From Tamarix chinensis (taxonomy: Eukaryota > Streptophyta > Magnoliopsida > Caryophyllales > Tamaricaceae): 64,000 bases of DNA. This document shows, in pieces, positions 10,055 to 22,369 of the stretch. Below the pieces are notes generated by a model. That model was not told where the DNA came from. It did not search any database and saw nothing but the letters and a program-made list of their open reading frames with translations. Position 1 is the first letter of the stretch; the number at the start of each line of letters is the position of its first letter. Position numbers and translations under genes: made by a program. The stretch covers positions 57,780,360-57,844,359 of the forward strand of contig CM060171.1 in assembly GCA_030549775.1 (NCBI GenBank), written 5' to 3'.

Positions 10055-12950
10055 TGTAACACCCCAATCTACTAGATACAAATTTTCATTTTTGTGAAAG
10101 TGTTAATTATTAAATTACCTAGTATAACTACCACACTTAGAATAAATATAACTCCTCGCCTTTCTTGTGCTAAGTGATAAGGCTAAAAAAACTCAACCAG
10201 AGTAAATCAACGGAAATAGAAATCATACATAATAGAGTTATGAATAAATTTCGTAGTACAATAACATATCCAAAATATAACAAGGAACATAAGAGTCCAA
10301 AAGAAAACTTATTGTAACAAAAACCAACACCTGAAGGTATAACTTTAATTTGCCCTAAATCTTAAACTTGAAGGCCTATTCTGAAATGGAACATCTTCTT
10401 AAGGACTCCACTTGTGTTGCCTAAGCTTATAAGCCTTATGTCATTCTATGGCCCTCGCATAATCATCTATAAAAGTAGTCTCAGTATGACTTCCGCATAC
10501 TAAATAAATCACAATACCTCATAGGAGGTAGTTTACCCACATTTCACATAGTTATACAAAAATAAAAAAGCATACATAAGATCAAGGCAAGAACCATATA
10601 AAAAATATTCATGGAGAAACATATATCAATTTCCACGTCTCAACTTAATAGTAAAACATATCAAACCATTTCTCATCATTTCAAAGTGTAAAGTCGTATT
10701 TGATTAGTTAAATACATTCCAATCATAGTTGTGGGGCACCAAGAAAAATACCAAAACAAAAATCCAAAATAGGGCAAAAAGGCTTATACCAAACCAACAA
10801 ATCTAACATAAACCAAGGTAGAGCACTGAGGTAACTACTGAACTAGCCATCCATCATAATACCAAGGTAGGACACTAAAGAAAATATCAAACCAACAATC
10901 CACTACAATAATAATGTAGGACACTAAGGCAACTACCAAACCAATAACCCATTCCTTTTCATTTCATTACACAAAAAAAATTTCCATTTTTACTTCCTTA
11001 CTAGAGAAGCATACAAATCAACCCAAGGAAAAACTATACACCTGATCATATTAGCACCTAAGAGAAACATAATACCCTTATCTTGATCCCAAGGACACAT
11101 TGGTATGCCTGGTGATACCAGCAAAGCAACACAGTATCATCCTAACCTCAGTCACCAAGTCCTTAAGTATCGATACCCCTATAGGGCCCATAATTTTCCT
11201 ATAGAGTTTGTAGGGGCCCAAAAAATAAGGGCACAACAGTACACCAAAGAACCAAAAATGAGGCCTAACACCTCACCTCTAAGGTAGCGACCCCTAGAGA
11301 GTAACCATTCCTAATTTGAGGTATTTCCCTTTAAGTATTAAACCCTAATTATTTCCATACTTAACCATTTTTCCTTTTATTTCCCATTATTCAGACAAAC
11401 CCTTAGATCAAAGGTCTATGTCAAGCCAAATCCAAACGAATGTCAACTTATCAAAAGTTTAAGGCCATCCTCGTATTCATATATGTGTAATTGATACATT
11501 AGGTAAAAATTATCGAAATGCCCGTCAAAACCCTTATTTCATCATTGTATTCATTTTTCAAATCAAACATTATCATTTTTTGTGAATAGGCAACAAGAAA
11601 ATATTTTTGCATTATTTTAGGAAGTATGTAATATTTACATTTCGGTGATTAACAATAATTTTTTTTTTACTTTTCATGCATTTAGTGGATTGCACCCACT
11701 AGAACCCTAATCATGCAACTATCACATAGCACAACTTTCATGCAGTTGAATGTATTAAGAGCAGTCGACTGAGTCTTTAAAATAGATCATGGGTTCAAGT
11801 GAAGAGCAACCATAGTCACCACAAACTAACTGGTCAATTAGTTTGGGCCAATCGATCGACTATTATATGGACCAGTCGATCAGTTTCCTTTTAGATACCA
11901 TATATCAGACATTTGACATGTGATTCACACTCTAAAATCTTCCCACATTCAAACCATAACATGTTACAGTAAAATACCAATACTTCACATGCTCATAAAC
12001 TAAAATATGCTACATTTTCAAGCAAATCAGCCCTATTTACTCTAAAATCAAGCCTTTTTTCTTTAAATTATTAATTAACTCAGCATGCATTAATTAGAAG
12101 CCAACTTGAGTGTAGGAATATAAATTAACATTTTTGTAGAATACATCACATCATATGCTTATTCATACCGTATTTTAAAAGTAAGAATGAATTTCTTGAT
12201 ACTTAGCAAAGTTTCCCACTAAAGATTTCAACTTCCAAAACCTTTAAAAATAAAAAAATTAGAACTCAAAATCATTGAATAACATTTAAAAATCAATTAA
12301 TTTAAATTACAAAAGAATATGGACTTACCACTCCTAAAAGGAAAACATATAATGATTCGGCTAACGGAACTCAACTTCCTCTTAAATCTAACCCTTTTTG
12401 ATTAAGGATAAAATGGTAGGGAACTAGAGAAAGGATAAGAAGAGTGAAAGGAATTTGAAATAACGCTCAAGTGGAGAGGAAATTAACACAATCCATTAAG
12501 GATTAAGATATTTTAGAGACTGGAAGAAAGGTGAGAAGAAGGGGTGATTAAGATTATTTATAACTAACAAATAGCCTAAAGAACAAGTGAGTTTATGCAA
12601 CAAATCAAGAACCCTATTTTTATCATTCAAATTTGAGCTAAATATGCAGATTTGGTAAGAATAAGTTGACTTTTATTTCATAGCTCAAATGGTGATACTT
12701 TTAGAGAATGTAGATTGAGCTCATATAGAAAATATCAAGCATTGGAATGGAATGGAATATTAGCATGGGAAGGGAATCTCCCACCTATTTAGGGACAGTC
12801 TATAAATCAAAGCATACTTCTAAAGGTGTGTAGGGGAGAGAGATAAAAGAAGAAAAGAGTGATGTCAGCCTCTCCCTCAACTATCAAAATCAAGTTCTTG
12901 AATCTATTTAATGTTGCAACTAAAGACGAATGATGTGTGTGGGAATATGG
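10055..12950 (-). mobile_element. Long gypsy-type LTR inserted in copia
   Basis: The + strand begins TGTAACACCCC at 10055, the reverse complement of an LTR 3' end, so this LTR is minus-oriented. Internal blocks match other LTRs here: 11030..11290 is the reverse complement of 33960..34200, and 12445..12935 resembles 3828..4310. The motif ACCAGTCGATCAGTTT near 11870 is characteristic of this family. The expected right terminus (GGGGTATTACA) is absent, so the right edge is approximate and truncated and no target duplication can be checked. Small ORFs inside look spurious. Confidence 0.75.
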
Positions 12951-13741
12951 ACTTATCAAATATGCAAACCAAAGGCTCGGTTAGGTTGGAATTAAGAAGA
13001 TGAAGACTTGAGGATGGTGAATCGAAGAAGAAGATATTCAAATATGGTGGAATAATGATGATGATGGTACAATGGTGATGGATGAATTATGATGATGATT
13101 CAACAATGATGAGATGATAATGATGATGATTCGTCAATTAGGGTTTGAAGATAGAAGGTTTTGTGGGTTAGGGTTTGGTGTCACAAATTAGGGTTAGGGT
13201 TTTGCAAAGTATGGTTTCAATTTATAATGAATTAGGACGATGATTATGGAAATAATGGTGTTGATTATAGATTTTATAAAGATATTACTTAATCTCTAAT
13301 TCTCACAAATGAAGAGATTAAGGGGTTCAAGATTAATCGTTCACATAGATTCGATTAAAAATGAGTTGGACTTGCACATAATTCAATAAGCAATACTTGC
13401 AATTTCCATTCAAATTCAATTCAATCCCCCTAATTAAACGTGAATTATATTGCTTATATAGCCAAGGTCATCGATTACTTTATACAAGATATTGCCATCT
13501 ACTAGCTAAAAAATATTAGAAGACAGAATATTCTTCAAAAGATATATTTATGCTACTTTATTCTCTAGCTAATATTTAACTCGATTGCTTACTTAATTAA
13601 TTAATTAAACTAGATAATATACACATCCAAGATACCTTTTATTCCCCCCCCCCCATGCACATAGCCATGCCCTCCATGCATGCCATGCTCACTCCATATA
13701 CGCCTAGTAGCTTATATGCTACGTTTTATCTATAACTATCA
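12951..13741. other. Unassigned AT-rich stretch with GATGAT runs
   Basis: No coding signal. The left part has interrupted ATGATG runs and TTAGGGTTAGGG-like words. The right part includes an 11-base C run (13644..13654), which on the minus strand could be part of a polypurine tract 3' of the minus-strand gypsy integrase. I see no clear LTR boundary. Confidence 0.4.
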
Positions 13742-14083
13742 ATGTAACCACCTATTTGTCTTCAATTTTGTGGTATATATTTTCTAAATGAAGAACAATT
13801 GGTTTCATAAGTATGAATGCCAAATCTTGAATGGTTTTTCTAGGATCATTCTCCCCTTGTTGACTTAAATTTGTATCGCCATAGTAGGGGCTAATGTCTC
13901 CAACATTGAATGTCCTTGATACCCCACCATATGAATTTGGAAAATCTAGCTCATAAGCACTTTCCCCAAACATTCAAAGTACTTTGAAAGGACCATCCAC
14001 CCTTGGCATAAACTTATTTTTCCTTAGATTAGGAAATCTCTCCTTCCTCAAGTGCAACCATACCAAATCTCCTAGTAAAAAAA
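13742..14083 (-). pseudogene. Gypsy integrase C-terminus (part 1 of a split gene)
   Basis: Read on the minus strand from 14083: [32 protein letters not shown], then FGESAYELDFPNSYGGVSRTFNVGDISPYYGD. This is the C-terminal part of a gypsy integrase of the type ending [13 protein letters not shown]...DGPF.VL..I...AY.LDLP..Y..S.TFNVADLSPY. The upstream half of the gene lies at 17372 and beyond, on the far side of the solo LTR. No chromodomain is seen after it. Confidence 0.85.
14079..14083. repeat. Target-site duplication AAAAA (left copy)
   Basis: Five A's before TGTAACACCCCC at 14084 match the five A's after TTATTTCA at 17371. The sequence is low in information, but integrase coding resumes across the pair, which supports it. 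Confidence 0.6.
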
Positions 14084-15559
14084 TGTAACACCCCCAAATT
14101 TCCACTTTCTCCCAAAAACCCTAATCGGATTCCTTATACACCCTTGCACCAACCTACGTATTATTTTTCATCCCAAGTCTCCAATAACCCAGAACTCTCC
14201 CATTTTCTTATTTACACCCTAATTCAACTTTTCTCACGTAAGATTCACCCCCATGCAAGATTTAGCCATTCCATGCAAACACCCCAAGTCACCATGCAGA
14301 TTTTAAGACTCTCATGCATGGTTCCCAACTCTAGTTTATTTTGGACATTCCTCCCACTTGAATCTTCTCTCATGGATCATGAGGTACTCAGGTCAACCTC
14401 ATATCCCCCTTAGTGAACTCACTTCCCATTCCTTTCTTGTTATCCTTTTATTCCCAATTCATATTACCAATTACCCTAACATGCATGTCCTAGAGGGCCA
14501 TATCATAACACATCCAAAACATCATACGTATACATGTCATGCTCATGTCATAGAAAGCACATACAACATACCTCAATCTCCAAGCTGCACTACATATAAG
14601 ACAAGTTATCCACAAATCATATAATACATGGCATAGCATAGCATACACAACATTCAACACATCCATGTCACACATAGCACAAGGCCATAGCTTCGTCCTT
14701 ACCTAAGGCGACGCCGGGCTTGGAGCACGCTCCTCTAACTCCTTAGGGATTTGGTTAGGATTACCTATAAAAAGGGAAAAATACTAAGTATTAGTTTCCC
14801 TCGAAGGTACCATCATCCCTTATTCTAGTTTAGGATTAGGGTTCTTATTACTAAAGAGGGTATTGTACAAAAACTAGGGTTTTTACCTTAAAATTAGTAT
14901 ACTAAATATTACTAGTCAAAATATATTTATTTTTTATACTTATTGTTACACTTATATTATTAGACTTGTTAGCTCTATTCTTATAGTAATAATGTTCATG
15001 CTAACTATAGAAAAATAGTGATAATAATAATAATAAAACTAATAATAGTGAAACTAATGTTTATAGTGATAGAAACCCTAGTGTTTTTAAAGCTTAGTCT
15101 AATAATAGTGTTAGGGCTAAACTAATAATATACTAATTACAATACCAACAAGTAAAATATTCCTAAAGATGATAATGATAAAAGTTGTATATTTTTAAAT
15201 AGTAATAATATAAGGGTTCAAATGTTTTTGGTCACAATAATAGGAATAATAATAATAATAATAGTAAAGATAAAGACAATAATAAACCATGGCTAGCGTT
15301 AGTATTATTAGTAAAAATAATAGTGAGGCTAATAGTGGCAATAATAGTAAATGAGGGAAGTCTTAATCACATTAACCCTAAAGTCTTAGACCATTATTAA
15401 TGATAATAGTATTATTGGTTAGGAAAATCATAAGGTTAGGTTGAGTAATAGTAATAATAGTAATGATAATAATAATAATAACAAAGGGGGTAACTATATT
15501 AACACTAAGTTGTTAGTAATAATAGTAATGATAATATCATTAGCAGTAGTAATAGAATA

Positions 15560-15571
15560 ATGATAATGATG

Positions 15572-15654
<83 letters not shown>

Positions 15655-15670
15655 AATGATAATGATAATG
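15560..15670. repeat. AAT/GAT microsatellite
   Basis: A run of AAT-type triplets is followed by GAT triplets within the solo LTR. The matching position in the LTR at 50048 holds a TTA/ATT run on the other strand (51788..51850), so the microsatellite seeds were probably already in the ancestral LTR. Confidence 0.95.
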
Positions 15671-15779
15671 ATAATAATAGTAATAATAATAATAATGAAA
15701 GTAATAATAATAATTATAATATTAAGTATAATATCATTAATAGTAGTTAAAAATTAATAACAGTTATAGAAAGGAGATA

Positions 15780-17010
15780 TTAGGGTTTGGGTAAGTTGGA
15801 AACCACCTAAGGTCGGTGGTGGTTCGGCGGCGGCGCGTGGTGGCGACGACGGCAGCGGTGGAGGAGGAAGAGAGGGAAAGATCAATGTGGAGGCTGGATG
15901 GAATGAGGAAAAGAGAAGTTTGAGGTGGAGGGAGAAGCAGCAGGTGAATAGGAGTGGAATGAGGGTGGTGGCGTGGCAGGGGGCGGCGGCGCGCGATGGC
16001 TGAAGCGGCGGCCGAAGGTGGTGGAGGATGGTAGAAGATGGTGGAGGTAGGTAGAGAAGGAGGCAAGGTATGATGAGGGTATGGGAAGGTAGGGGAGAGT
16101 CTTCTGGTTGTATTGGTGGGTGGTAGGAGGGCTGGTTGCGGCAAGGGTGGCGGCAGGAGGCTGCGCGAGGGGCGGCGAAGGGCTGAAGGTGGTGGTTCAG
16201 GATGGAAACTTTGCATGGCTAGGGCGGCACGTGCAGGGCAAGGTGGAGGGTGGTGGAGGCTTGGTTTCATAGAGGAGGGTGCAGGGATGGTCTCGATGGG
16301 TGGCATTTGTTGTGGCGGTCACCGGCGGCGGCGAAAATATGCAACTGATTGGGCGGCGGCGAGGGACGAAGTTTCTGGGTTGCGGGAAAAGAGGGCTCGA
16401 TTATGGCTGCCACGGGGGTATTTATAGGATAATTTAGGAGGAAAAAGACAAGGGGAGAAGAAGACGAGTGGGGCAAGTGTGGCAGGACCACCGGCCGGCG
16501 GTGGCAGGCGGTGTAGTCCTGCCAATTACAGGTTAGGTCGGGTTGGGGAGAAAGAGGAAAGGAGATGGGCACGTGAGGAGGGAGTTGTGTGGTCTGTTGG
16601 GGTCGAAAGGGGGAAAGAAAATGACAGGGAGAGGGGTAGGGAAGGACAACCGGCGGTGCAGAGGTGGTCGGCATGTGTAGAGGTGCAGGTCGAGCTGCGG
16701 CTGCACGGGGAAGAAGAAGGAAGGGAAAGGGGGAGGATCGGGCGGTCCAAGGGAGGAAAAGAAAATAAGGGGGGACCAGCCGGTTTGGAAACGGTCAAAA
16801 CGCTTTAGTAAAACGTGGCATTTTGGTAAATTTCCGGACAAAGCGCGGCGTTGGGTTGTCGGTAGGCAACGGCTAACTTTAGTAATCGGAACGCAACGCT
16901 TCAGTGGAAGGAGGGTCAAAACACTGCGTTCGGCTGCACGGGGGGTGTCAAACGGCGCTAGGCCGCGGGAAGGGGAAGGAAGGGGGAGTTGGGCCATGGG
17001 TTGGCCCAAC
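15780..17010 (-). other. GC-rich LTR block with proline-rich open frames
   Basis: GC content rises sharply against an AT-rich background. Overlapping open frames on both strands encode low-complexity Pro/Ser/Arg-rich peptides without family motifs. The minus-strand 5' side is a polypyrimidine tract (17010..17075 read in reverse). The same arrangement (AT-rich, pyrimidine tract, GC-rich) occurs in the LTRs at 20270..20600 and 50480..51560. I read it as the transcribed leader or promoter part of the LTR rather than a protein gene. Confidence 0.6.
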
Positions 17011-17371
17011 CGATGAGAAGAAGGGGGAAGAAAAGGAAAGGAAGAAAAAAGAAAAAGGAAGGAAAGGAGGAAAATAATTATTTTATGTTACATATATATT
17101 TTTCTTTTATTTTACATAAATATTTGGAGTATTTGCCTTTGGGCACCTAGAGTAAGAATATTTAAATATTTAATTAAAAATATTAAACCTCCTTATAGGC
17201 TAATTTAGGGCCCTAAAAAAAATATTCCTCCTTTATAAATTATTTGAAAATTCTTATTAATTTGTCCTACATAATCCCTCTTAATCTAATAGAGCAATAA
17301 ATTAAATTAATTCCCCAATAATCCTTATTTAATGACATATTTCCAAAAAGAATTAATTCTGGGTTATTTCA

Positions 17372-18240
17372 AAAAATATGTTGACTCCTATGCTTGTTTG
17401 CTCTTGTCTTGTAGCTTCATTCACCTTCTCAATATTTTGCTTGATTTGTTGATGAATTTTTTGACAAAACTCCACTCTCTCTTATTCATCATAACTCTTT
17501 GCTTCACCTTTCTTTAATGGTACCATATCAATCAATATATATGGATTAATACCATATACTATCACGAATTGACTAGAGCTTGTTGTAGTGGAAGGAATTC
17601 GGATGTAAGAAAACTTTACATGTGCTAACTTAACATCCCAATCCTTAGCACTCTTACTCACCAATCCCCTTAGCAAAATGCCTAAAGTTTTATCAGTAAC
17701 TTCGGTTTGTCCATCCGTTTAAGGATGATGTGATGTGCTAAATAGAAGCTTTGTTCCTAGCATGTGCCATAATGTCTTCCAAAAAAACTTAGAAACTTCA
17801 CATATCTATCCAAAACTATACTCCTTTTAATCCTATAAAATCTCACAATCTCCTTGAAATAAAAATATGCAACATGAGTAGCATCATCAATCTTGTGACA
17901 TAGAAAAAAATGAGCCATCTTAGAAAATCGATGTACCTAAACCATAATGGAATCCATGCCTCTTTGTTTCCTAGGAATTCCTAAAATATAATCTATATTA
18001 ACACCTTTTAATGGTTGAGTAGGCATGGATAAAGGAACATATAACCCTTTGTAGAAGAAACTCTTACTCCTTTTACACGTAGCACACCTAGCAACTATGG
18101 CTTATAACCCCTTTTGGATTCTCGACCAATAGAAATGTTCTTGCAACAACTCCAAAGTTTTATGAACTCTAAAGTGTCCTGCAATTCCTCCTTCATGAAT
18201 CACTTTGATTCATAAGTCTCGAACTAAGGTCTTAGGCACA
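17372..18240 (-). pseudogene. Gypsy integrase (part 2 of a split gene), nearly complete
   Basis: Read on the minus strand from 18240 down: an HHCC zinc-binding module (HEGGIAGH, later CATCKRSK) followed by the core. The core shows IDYILGIPRKQRG (Asp 1), VLDRYVKFLSFFWK (Asp 2) and TDGQTEVTDKTLG (Glu). Then come SKSAKDWDVKLAHVKFSY and FVIVYGINPYILIDMVPL, and a lysine/glutamine-rich stretch that would lead into [13 protein letters not shown] at 14083. All catalytic and zinc residues I can check are present, which is better than in the other gypsy copies here. Stops (one just before TDGQTE), small frameshifts and the 3.3 kb solo LTR insertion make it a pseudogene. Confidence 0.9.
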
Positions 18241-18290
18241 CACAATTTGTTGTATTTGAATAAGAATCCATCTTGAAAAACATAAGCTCC

Positions 18291-18960
18291 TTAACTTCCT
18301 TGTTTCTTGCAATCTTCAAATATCATAGTAAAATCATCATCTAAGGCATATTTAATTTTCATCATCTCAAATCTCAAAAGCTTTACATCCATCATGGTAA
18401 GTACCATGGTCCTCCTAGATAATGCATTTGCCACAACTTTCTCTTTGCCATCCACATGTCTTGTAGAGAACACAAATGTTTGCAATAAGCTTGTCTAATT
18501 AGCATTTCTTGGACTCACCTTCTTTTGACCATGTAGATACTTCAAACTCTTATGATCCGAGTGAAGTACAAAAATCTTAGGTCTCAAGTAATGGGTCCAT
18601 GTCTCCAAACAATGCACAATAGCATAGAACTCTTTATCATAAGTCGAATAGTAGAGCCTTGCACCATTCGACTTTTCACTAAAGAAGGAAATTGGTTTCC
18701 TTTCTTATGAGAGCACACCCCAAATTCCTTCACCACTAGCATCACAAGTTACTTCAAACAATTTATCAAAATAAGGTAAAGATAATATTATTGCATTTGA
18801 GAGCTTTGTCTTTATGCCTTCAAAAGCCTTTGTCGCTTGATCATTCTAATGGAACTCTCTGTTTTTCATCAATTGTGTGATAGGTTTTGCAATGGTGGAG
18901 AATTCTTTGATGAACCACCTATAGAACGAGGCCAACCTATGGAAAATTAGAACTTCGTGG
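18291..18960 (-). pseudogene. Gypsy RNase H and connection remnant
   Basis: The minus-strand open stretch 18291..18485 reads QTFVFSTRHVDGKEKVVANALSRR, the RNase H end (VADALSRR, with Asp changed to Asn). Rightward (18500..18840) are residues of the RNase H body. 18846..18960 reads EVLIFHRLASFYRWFIKEFSTIAKPITQLMK, the connection (V..FHGLASFYRRFI..FS.I..P.T..), so the gene is read right to left. It is the same element as the integrase at 17372..18240. Confidence 0.85.
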
Positions 18961-19059
18961 ACATTATCTTCCCTTCCTACACTTGACATCTTCCTTCTTC
19001 TTTTCTTCCTTTTTGTGTTGCATGATCTTGGCTCCTTCTCCCTTTTCATTTCTTAAAAC

Positions 19060-19370
19060 TGAATCATCCCCATCTAGATTAGCTTTTAGCCTAAACTTCT
19101 TTTAACCCTTTCACACCACATACTCATTACGGACTCCATCATGTACAACCTTCCTATCAAATTGCCATGCCCTTCCCAACAAAATGTGACCAGCATCCAT
19201 AGGTAGAATATTGAATAAAACATCATCAAAATAATTTCCAATCTTAAAAGAGATAAGAGTATGTTTGGTTACCCTTACACCTTTTTCTGTATTGAGCCAT
19301 TGGATTGAATATCACAAAAAACATAAGCAAACAACAATATCCTAGCATCCATGGCTCATTATCGATTTCC
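19060..19370 (-). pseudogene. Gypsy protease remnant, RT deleted
   Basis: The minus strand gives VTKHTLISFKIGNYFDDVLFNILPMDAGHILLGRAWQFDRKVVHDG, matching the C-terminal half of a retropepsin (ILLGRPWQFDR.V.HDG). The RT that should lie between this and the connection at 18846..18960 is missing. Only about 100 bases, partly lysine-rich in translation, separate them. The protease N-terminus with its active site is not visible to the left of the solo LTR at 19393. Confidence 0.8.
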
Positions 19371-19387
19371 TAATTTCGCTATAGGAA

Positions 19388-19392
19388 GTTAT
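19388..19392. repeat. Target-site duplication GTTAT (left copy)
   Basis: GTTAT precedes the LTR start TGTAATACCCC at 19393 and is repeated exactly at 23761..23765. Confidence 0.9.
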
Positions 19393-20284
19393 TGTAATAC
19401 CCCATATTTTTGAAACCTAATTTTATTAAGCCCAAAGATTTTATTAGCGTAATTTGATGTAAAAATTTAATTATTTTAATTTTGATTCGTTTTATGGATT
19501 TATCGACGATTTCGAATTCATATTTGAATTTAATTAATCGTTGCCGTTGCGAACCATTCTGGACAAATTCGTTCACGACCATGATTTTATTATATTCTTA
19601 TGATTTCGATTTTCAGTTAAAAATATATATTCCCATTCTTTCTTGTATTTTTATTTTTAATATTTAAGATTTGTTTTTTATTATAACTTCGTCGTGTGAT
19701 TACGACTTTATTTTGGAGTTATATTTCGTTAACAAAATATATTATTTAAATTATAAAATTTCTGTTTAAATAGTTAAAGTTATTTTAATGATTTTATCCG
19801 TAGAAAATATTTCTGACTTTAAATTTATTTGTTTTCTAAAATCGTTAATATCTTCGGGAAGTTTTAAATTAAAAAGGTTTTTCGGAGATTATTTATGAAT
19901 TTCTTTTCCGAATTAATTTTCTTCCGTTTTACGCTTTTTGGTTTGCGGAAAACCGATTTCAGAAATTATTGAAATTAGTCTCGGTTTATTAGAATTTAAC
20001 TTAAATATTTTATTATATGTTTTTAAATAATTTTTAAAGGTTTTATAATATATTTTCGTAAATAATACAAATTTTTGTGTTCGTTGGTAAATTCTTCCGA
20101 AAATATTTCTGAAATTCTTTATATAGTTCTTTTATTAATTTTAACCTTTTGGAACCTTACAAAATATTTTTTTTTAATGAATTTTAGATAAAATCTTCCA
20201 ATAATAATTTTAAATATTTAGTATTTTATTTTATATGAGTATTTGTAAAAAAAAATATAAAAAAAAAAAAGAACCAGCAACCTC

Positions 20285-20600
20285 AAACCGGTCGACCCCC
20301 CCTCTTCTTTCCTTTTCTCTCCTCTCCCTTCTCTTCTCTTTCCTTTTCCCGTCTCCCCTGCTCCCGACCTGCCCCCTACGCAGAAACCCCATCCCCAACC
20401 TCCTTCTCCCCAGCTCCTCCTCGCCAACCACCGCCAGCCACAACGGGCGACGCGACCGACCACCGCAGCAGGCAACAGCCGTAGCAGCAACCACCAATAG
20501 CAGTGCGGGAGAAGCCGTAGCAGCGACGAGCCATCACCTGGTCACCGGCGAGCGTCACTGACCACCGGCGAGCCACCCCTGGCTCCCGACGAAGCTTCTC
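20285..20600 (+). other. Pyrimidine tract and GC-rich block in the solo LTR
   Basis: An A-rich run is followed by a C/T tract (about 20296..20395), then a GC-rich block rich in CGACCACCG and GCCA words. The + strand translation is Pro/Ser/Thr-rich and low in complexity, without motifs. The same order appears in the LTRs at 15780 (reverse) and 50480. Confidence 0.6.
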
Positions 20601-20769
20601 CGGCCTTCCTTTGCTCCAATTTTGTTGATTTTCGTTGGTATAATTTTCTAAAAAACCCTAATATGGATTTGATTAATTGAATGTGATTTAGCTTATGAAA
20701 AGCTAAATTGATTGTTGTATTATGTATATATGTGCTGTAAGATTGATTTGGATATGTTAATTGTATGGT

Positions 20770-21740
20770 TTATGTTGAAAATTAGGGAAATTGAATTTTA
20801 GGTCGGGTTATGCCCAATTTTTTTCGGATCCGTCCGATTTGGCGATTTTAGATAAATTTATTATACAATAGGTTTTAAAATGTATCTAATTTTATGTCGG
20901 AACCGTCAATTTGAGAAATTTATACGGAATCAATCGGAATTTGATTCCTAGGTCAAAATTCTTGTGTAACGAAATTGGGTCACGTAATTGAGTCGTTTTG
21001 CTCAATTGATTTTACAATATCGTTTGAAATGTATTTAATTTCATATTGGAAGTGTTGATTTGGGAAAATTGCACATAATTAATCGGAATTGGATTTTTAG
21101 GTCAAAACTCTTGCGGGTCCAAATTGGATTATGTAACCGGGTCGTTGTATTCAATTGACTATACAATTTATATTAGAATATATTTAATTACATTTCCGAA
21201 CCGTCAATTTATATATTTTAGCAATAATTGATCGGATTTGCATTCCAGGCTCAAAAACCCTAATTGTGCTAAATTGGGTATTTCTTTTATTGGTTTTGAG
21301 CAATTGATTATATGATATGTTATAAAATATGTCTAATTGCATTTCTAAACATTGAATTTAATTAAATTAATAGAATTCAACTGAATTGTAATTTTGGGCC
21401 TAAAACCCTAGATTTCAAGTGAGATTATGAAATTGGTTATTCGTATAATTGTTTTTCTAAAATTAAATTTATAGAAATAGTTGAAATGATCCTAAGTGCA
21501 TTCTGATACCTTTAATTGGAATTAATTGATTTGAATTATCTGAGTTTGTGTCGTGGGCTTTAAAACCCTAATTTTGAAAACGGTCGTCTTGAATTGGTTA
21601 ATCGGAAGATGGTTTTGTTGAAATTGATTATCTAGATTTATCTAAAATTAGTTTAATTGTGTTTTAAAACTATCAATTTGAGGTAATCGAAGTGATTTGG
21701 TCGATTCGTAGTTTATGCATTTAAAAACCCTAATCTTCGG
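20770..21740 (+). repeat. About 155-bp tandem repeat, six copies
   Basis: Copies diverge but share AACCGTCAATTTGAG-like, AATCGGAATTGGATTT and TTAGGTCAAAACCCTA blocks. The first block recurs at about 20902, 21051, 21200, 21350, 21509 and 21670, giving a period of roughly 150 to 160 bases. Later copies end in the telobox-like word AAACCCTA. Confidence 0.8.
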
Positions 21741-22369
21741 GGATGGTTTTATAAAATTGATTGTGTTGTGTGTCTTTTATCTAATCGATTTTAGTCTTTG
21801 GGTTTTAAATCATTTGATTTATATTTTAATCTTAAATCTTAATAGAGCTATGCTCTTGAGTCCTAAGTTTTGGACACGTTTTCCAAGAAAGGTCGTTTGT
21901 CTTGATTTTGTTATAATATGTGAATTATTAATTGATGAGATAGTTTCTAACCTAGTTCTGATTCCTATCGACGATTTAGGAAAACTTTCTTGTGGATTGT
22001 CGAGCTTTTGATAGCTCTCCCTCTTTCTCAATTTGCTTAGCTATCTTCGGATTGAAGTAAGCCATTACTTACCTTTACTTATGATAGAATCTGGATGTAT
22101 TTCTGTTCCGAGTAGAAGGTGATGACTATGCTTATTGATCATTTAATCCTGTCAAGTGTATGCTGTTTTCTGTGTGGTAATTTTATGTATGTATGAATTC
22201 ATAGCCTCAATGCCAATGTGTGTTAAAATAACACTTGAATATGGTATGTATTTGAGTATGTGAATGGTTGAATATTGATTGAAATTATATGATACCCTAT
22301 GATGTATCTTTATGCCATGGAATTATTTATGTGGGCCTGATTTACGGTAGGCTAAAATCATTGAATAAG

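Larger units (their letters stand above)
14084..17371 (-). mobile_element. Solo LTR, minus orientation, inside an integrase gene
   Basis: On the minus strand it starts TGAAATAACCCAG at 17371 and ends GGGGGTGTTACA at 14084, the TG...CA ends with long inverted similarity seen in this family. It has no internal region, so it is a solo LTR left by recombination between two LTRs. Its parts parallel those of the + LTR at 50048..54766: a GC-rich block (15780..17010), an AT trinucleotide run (15400..15760), and a conserved block at 14700..14750 that is the reverse complement of about 52310..52370. Confidence 0.85.

Noticed and set aside
13130..13210. Telomere-like TTAGGGTTAGGG words
   Set aside because: Irregular and only a few copies, mixed with GTTTGG words. 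AAACCCTA-type words are common in plant leaders, so this is not an interstitial telomere.
15764..16306. 180-residue proline-rich open frame on the minus strand
   Set aside because: It lies in the GC-rich block of a solo LTR, where open frames occur in several phases on both strands. The residues are low in complexity with no motif. GC-rich blocks of the other LTRs give different peptides.
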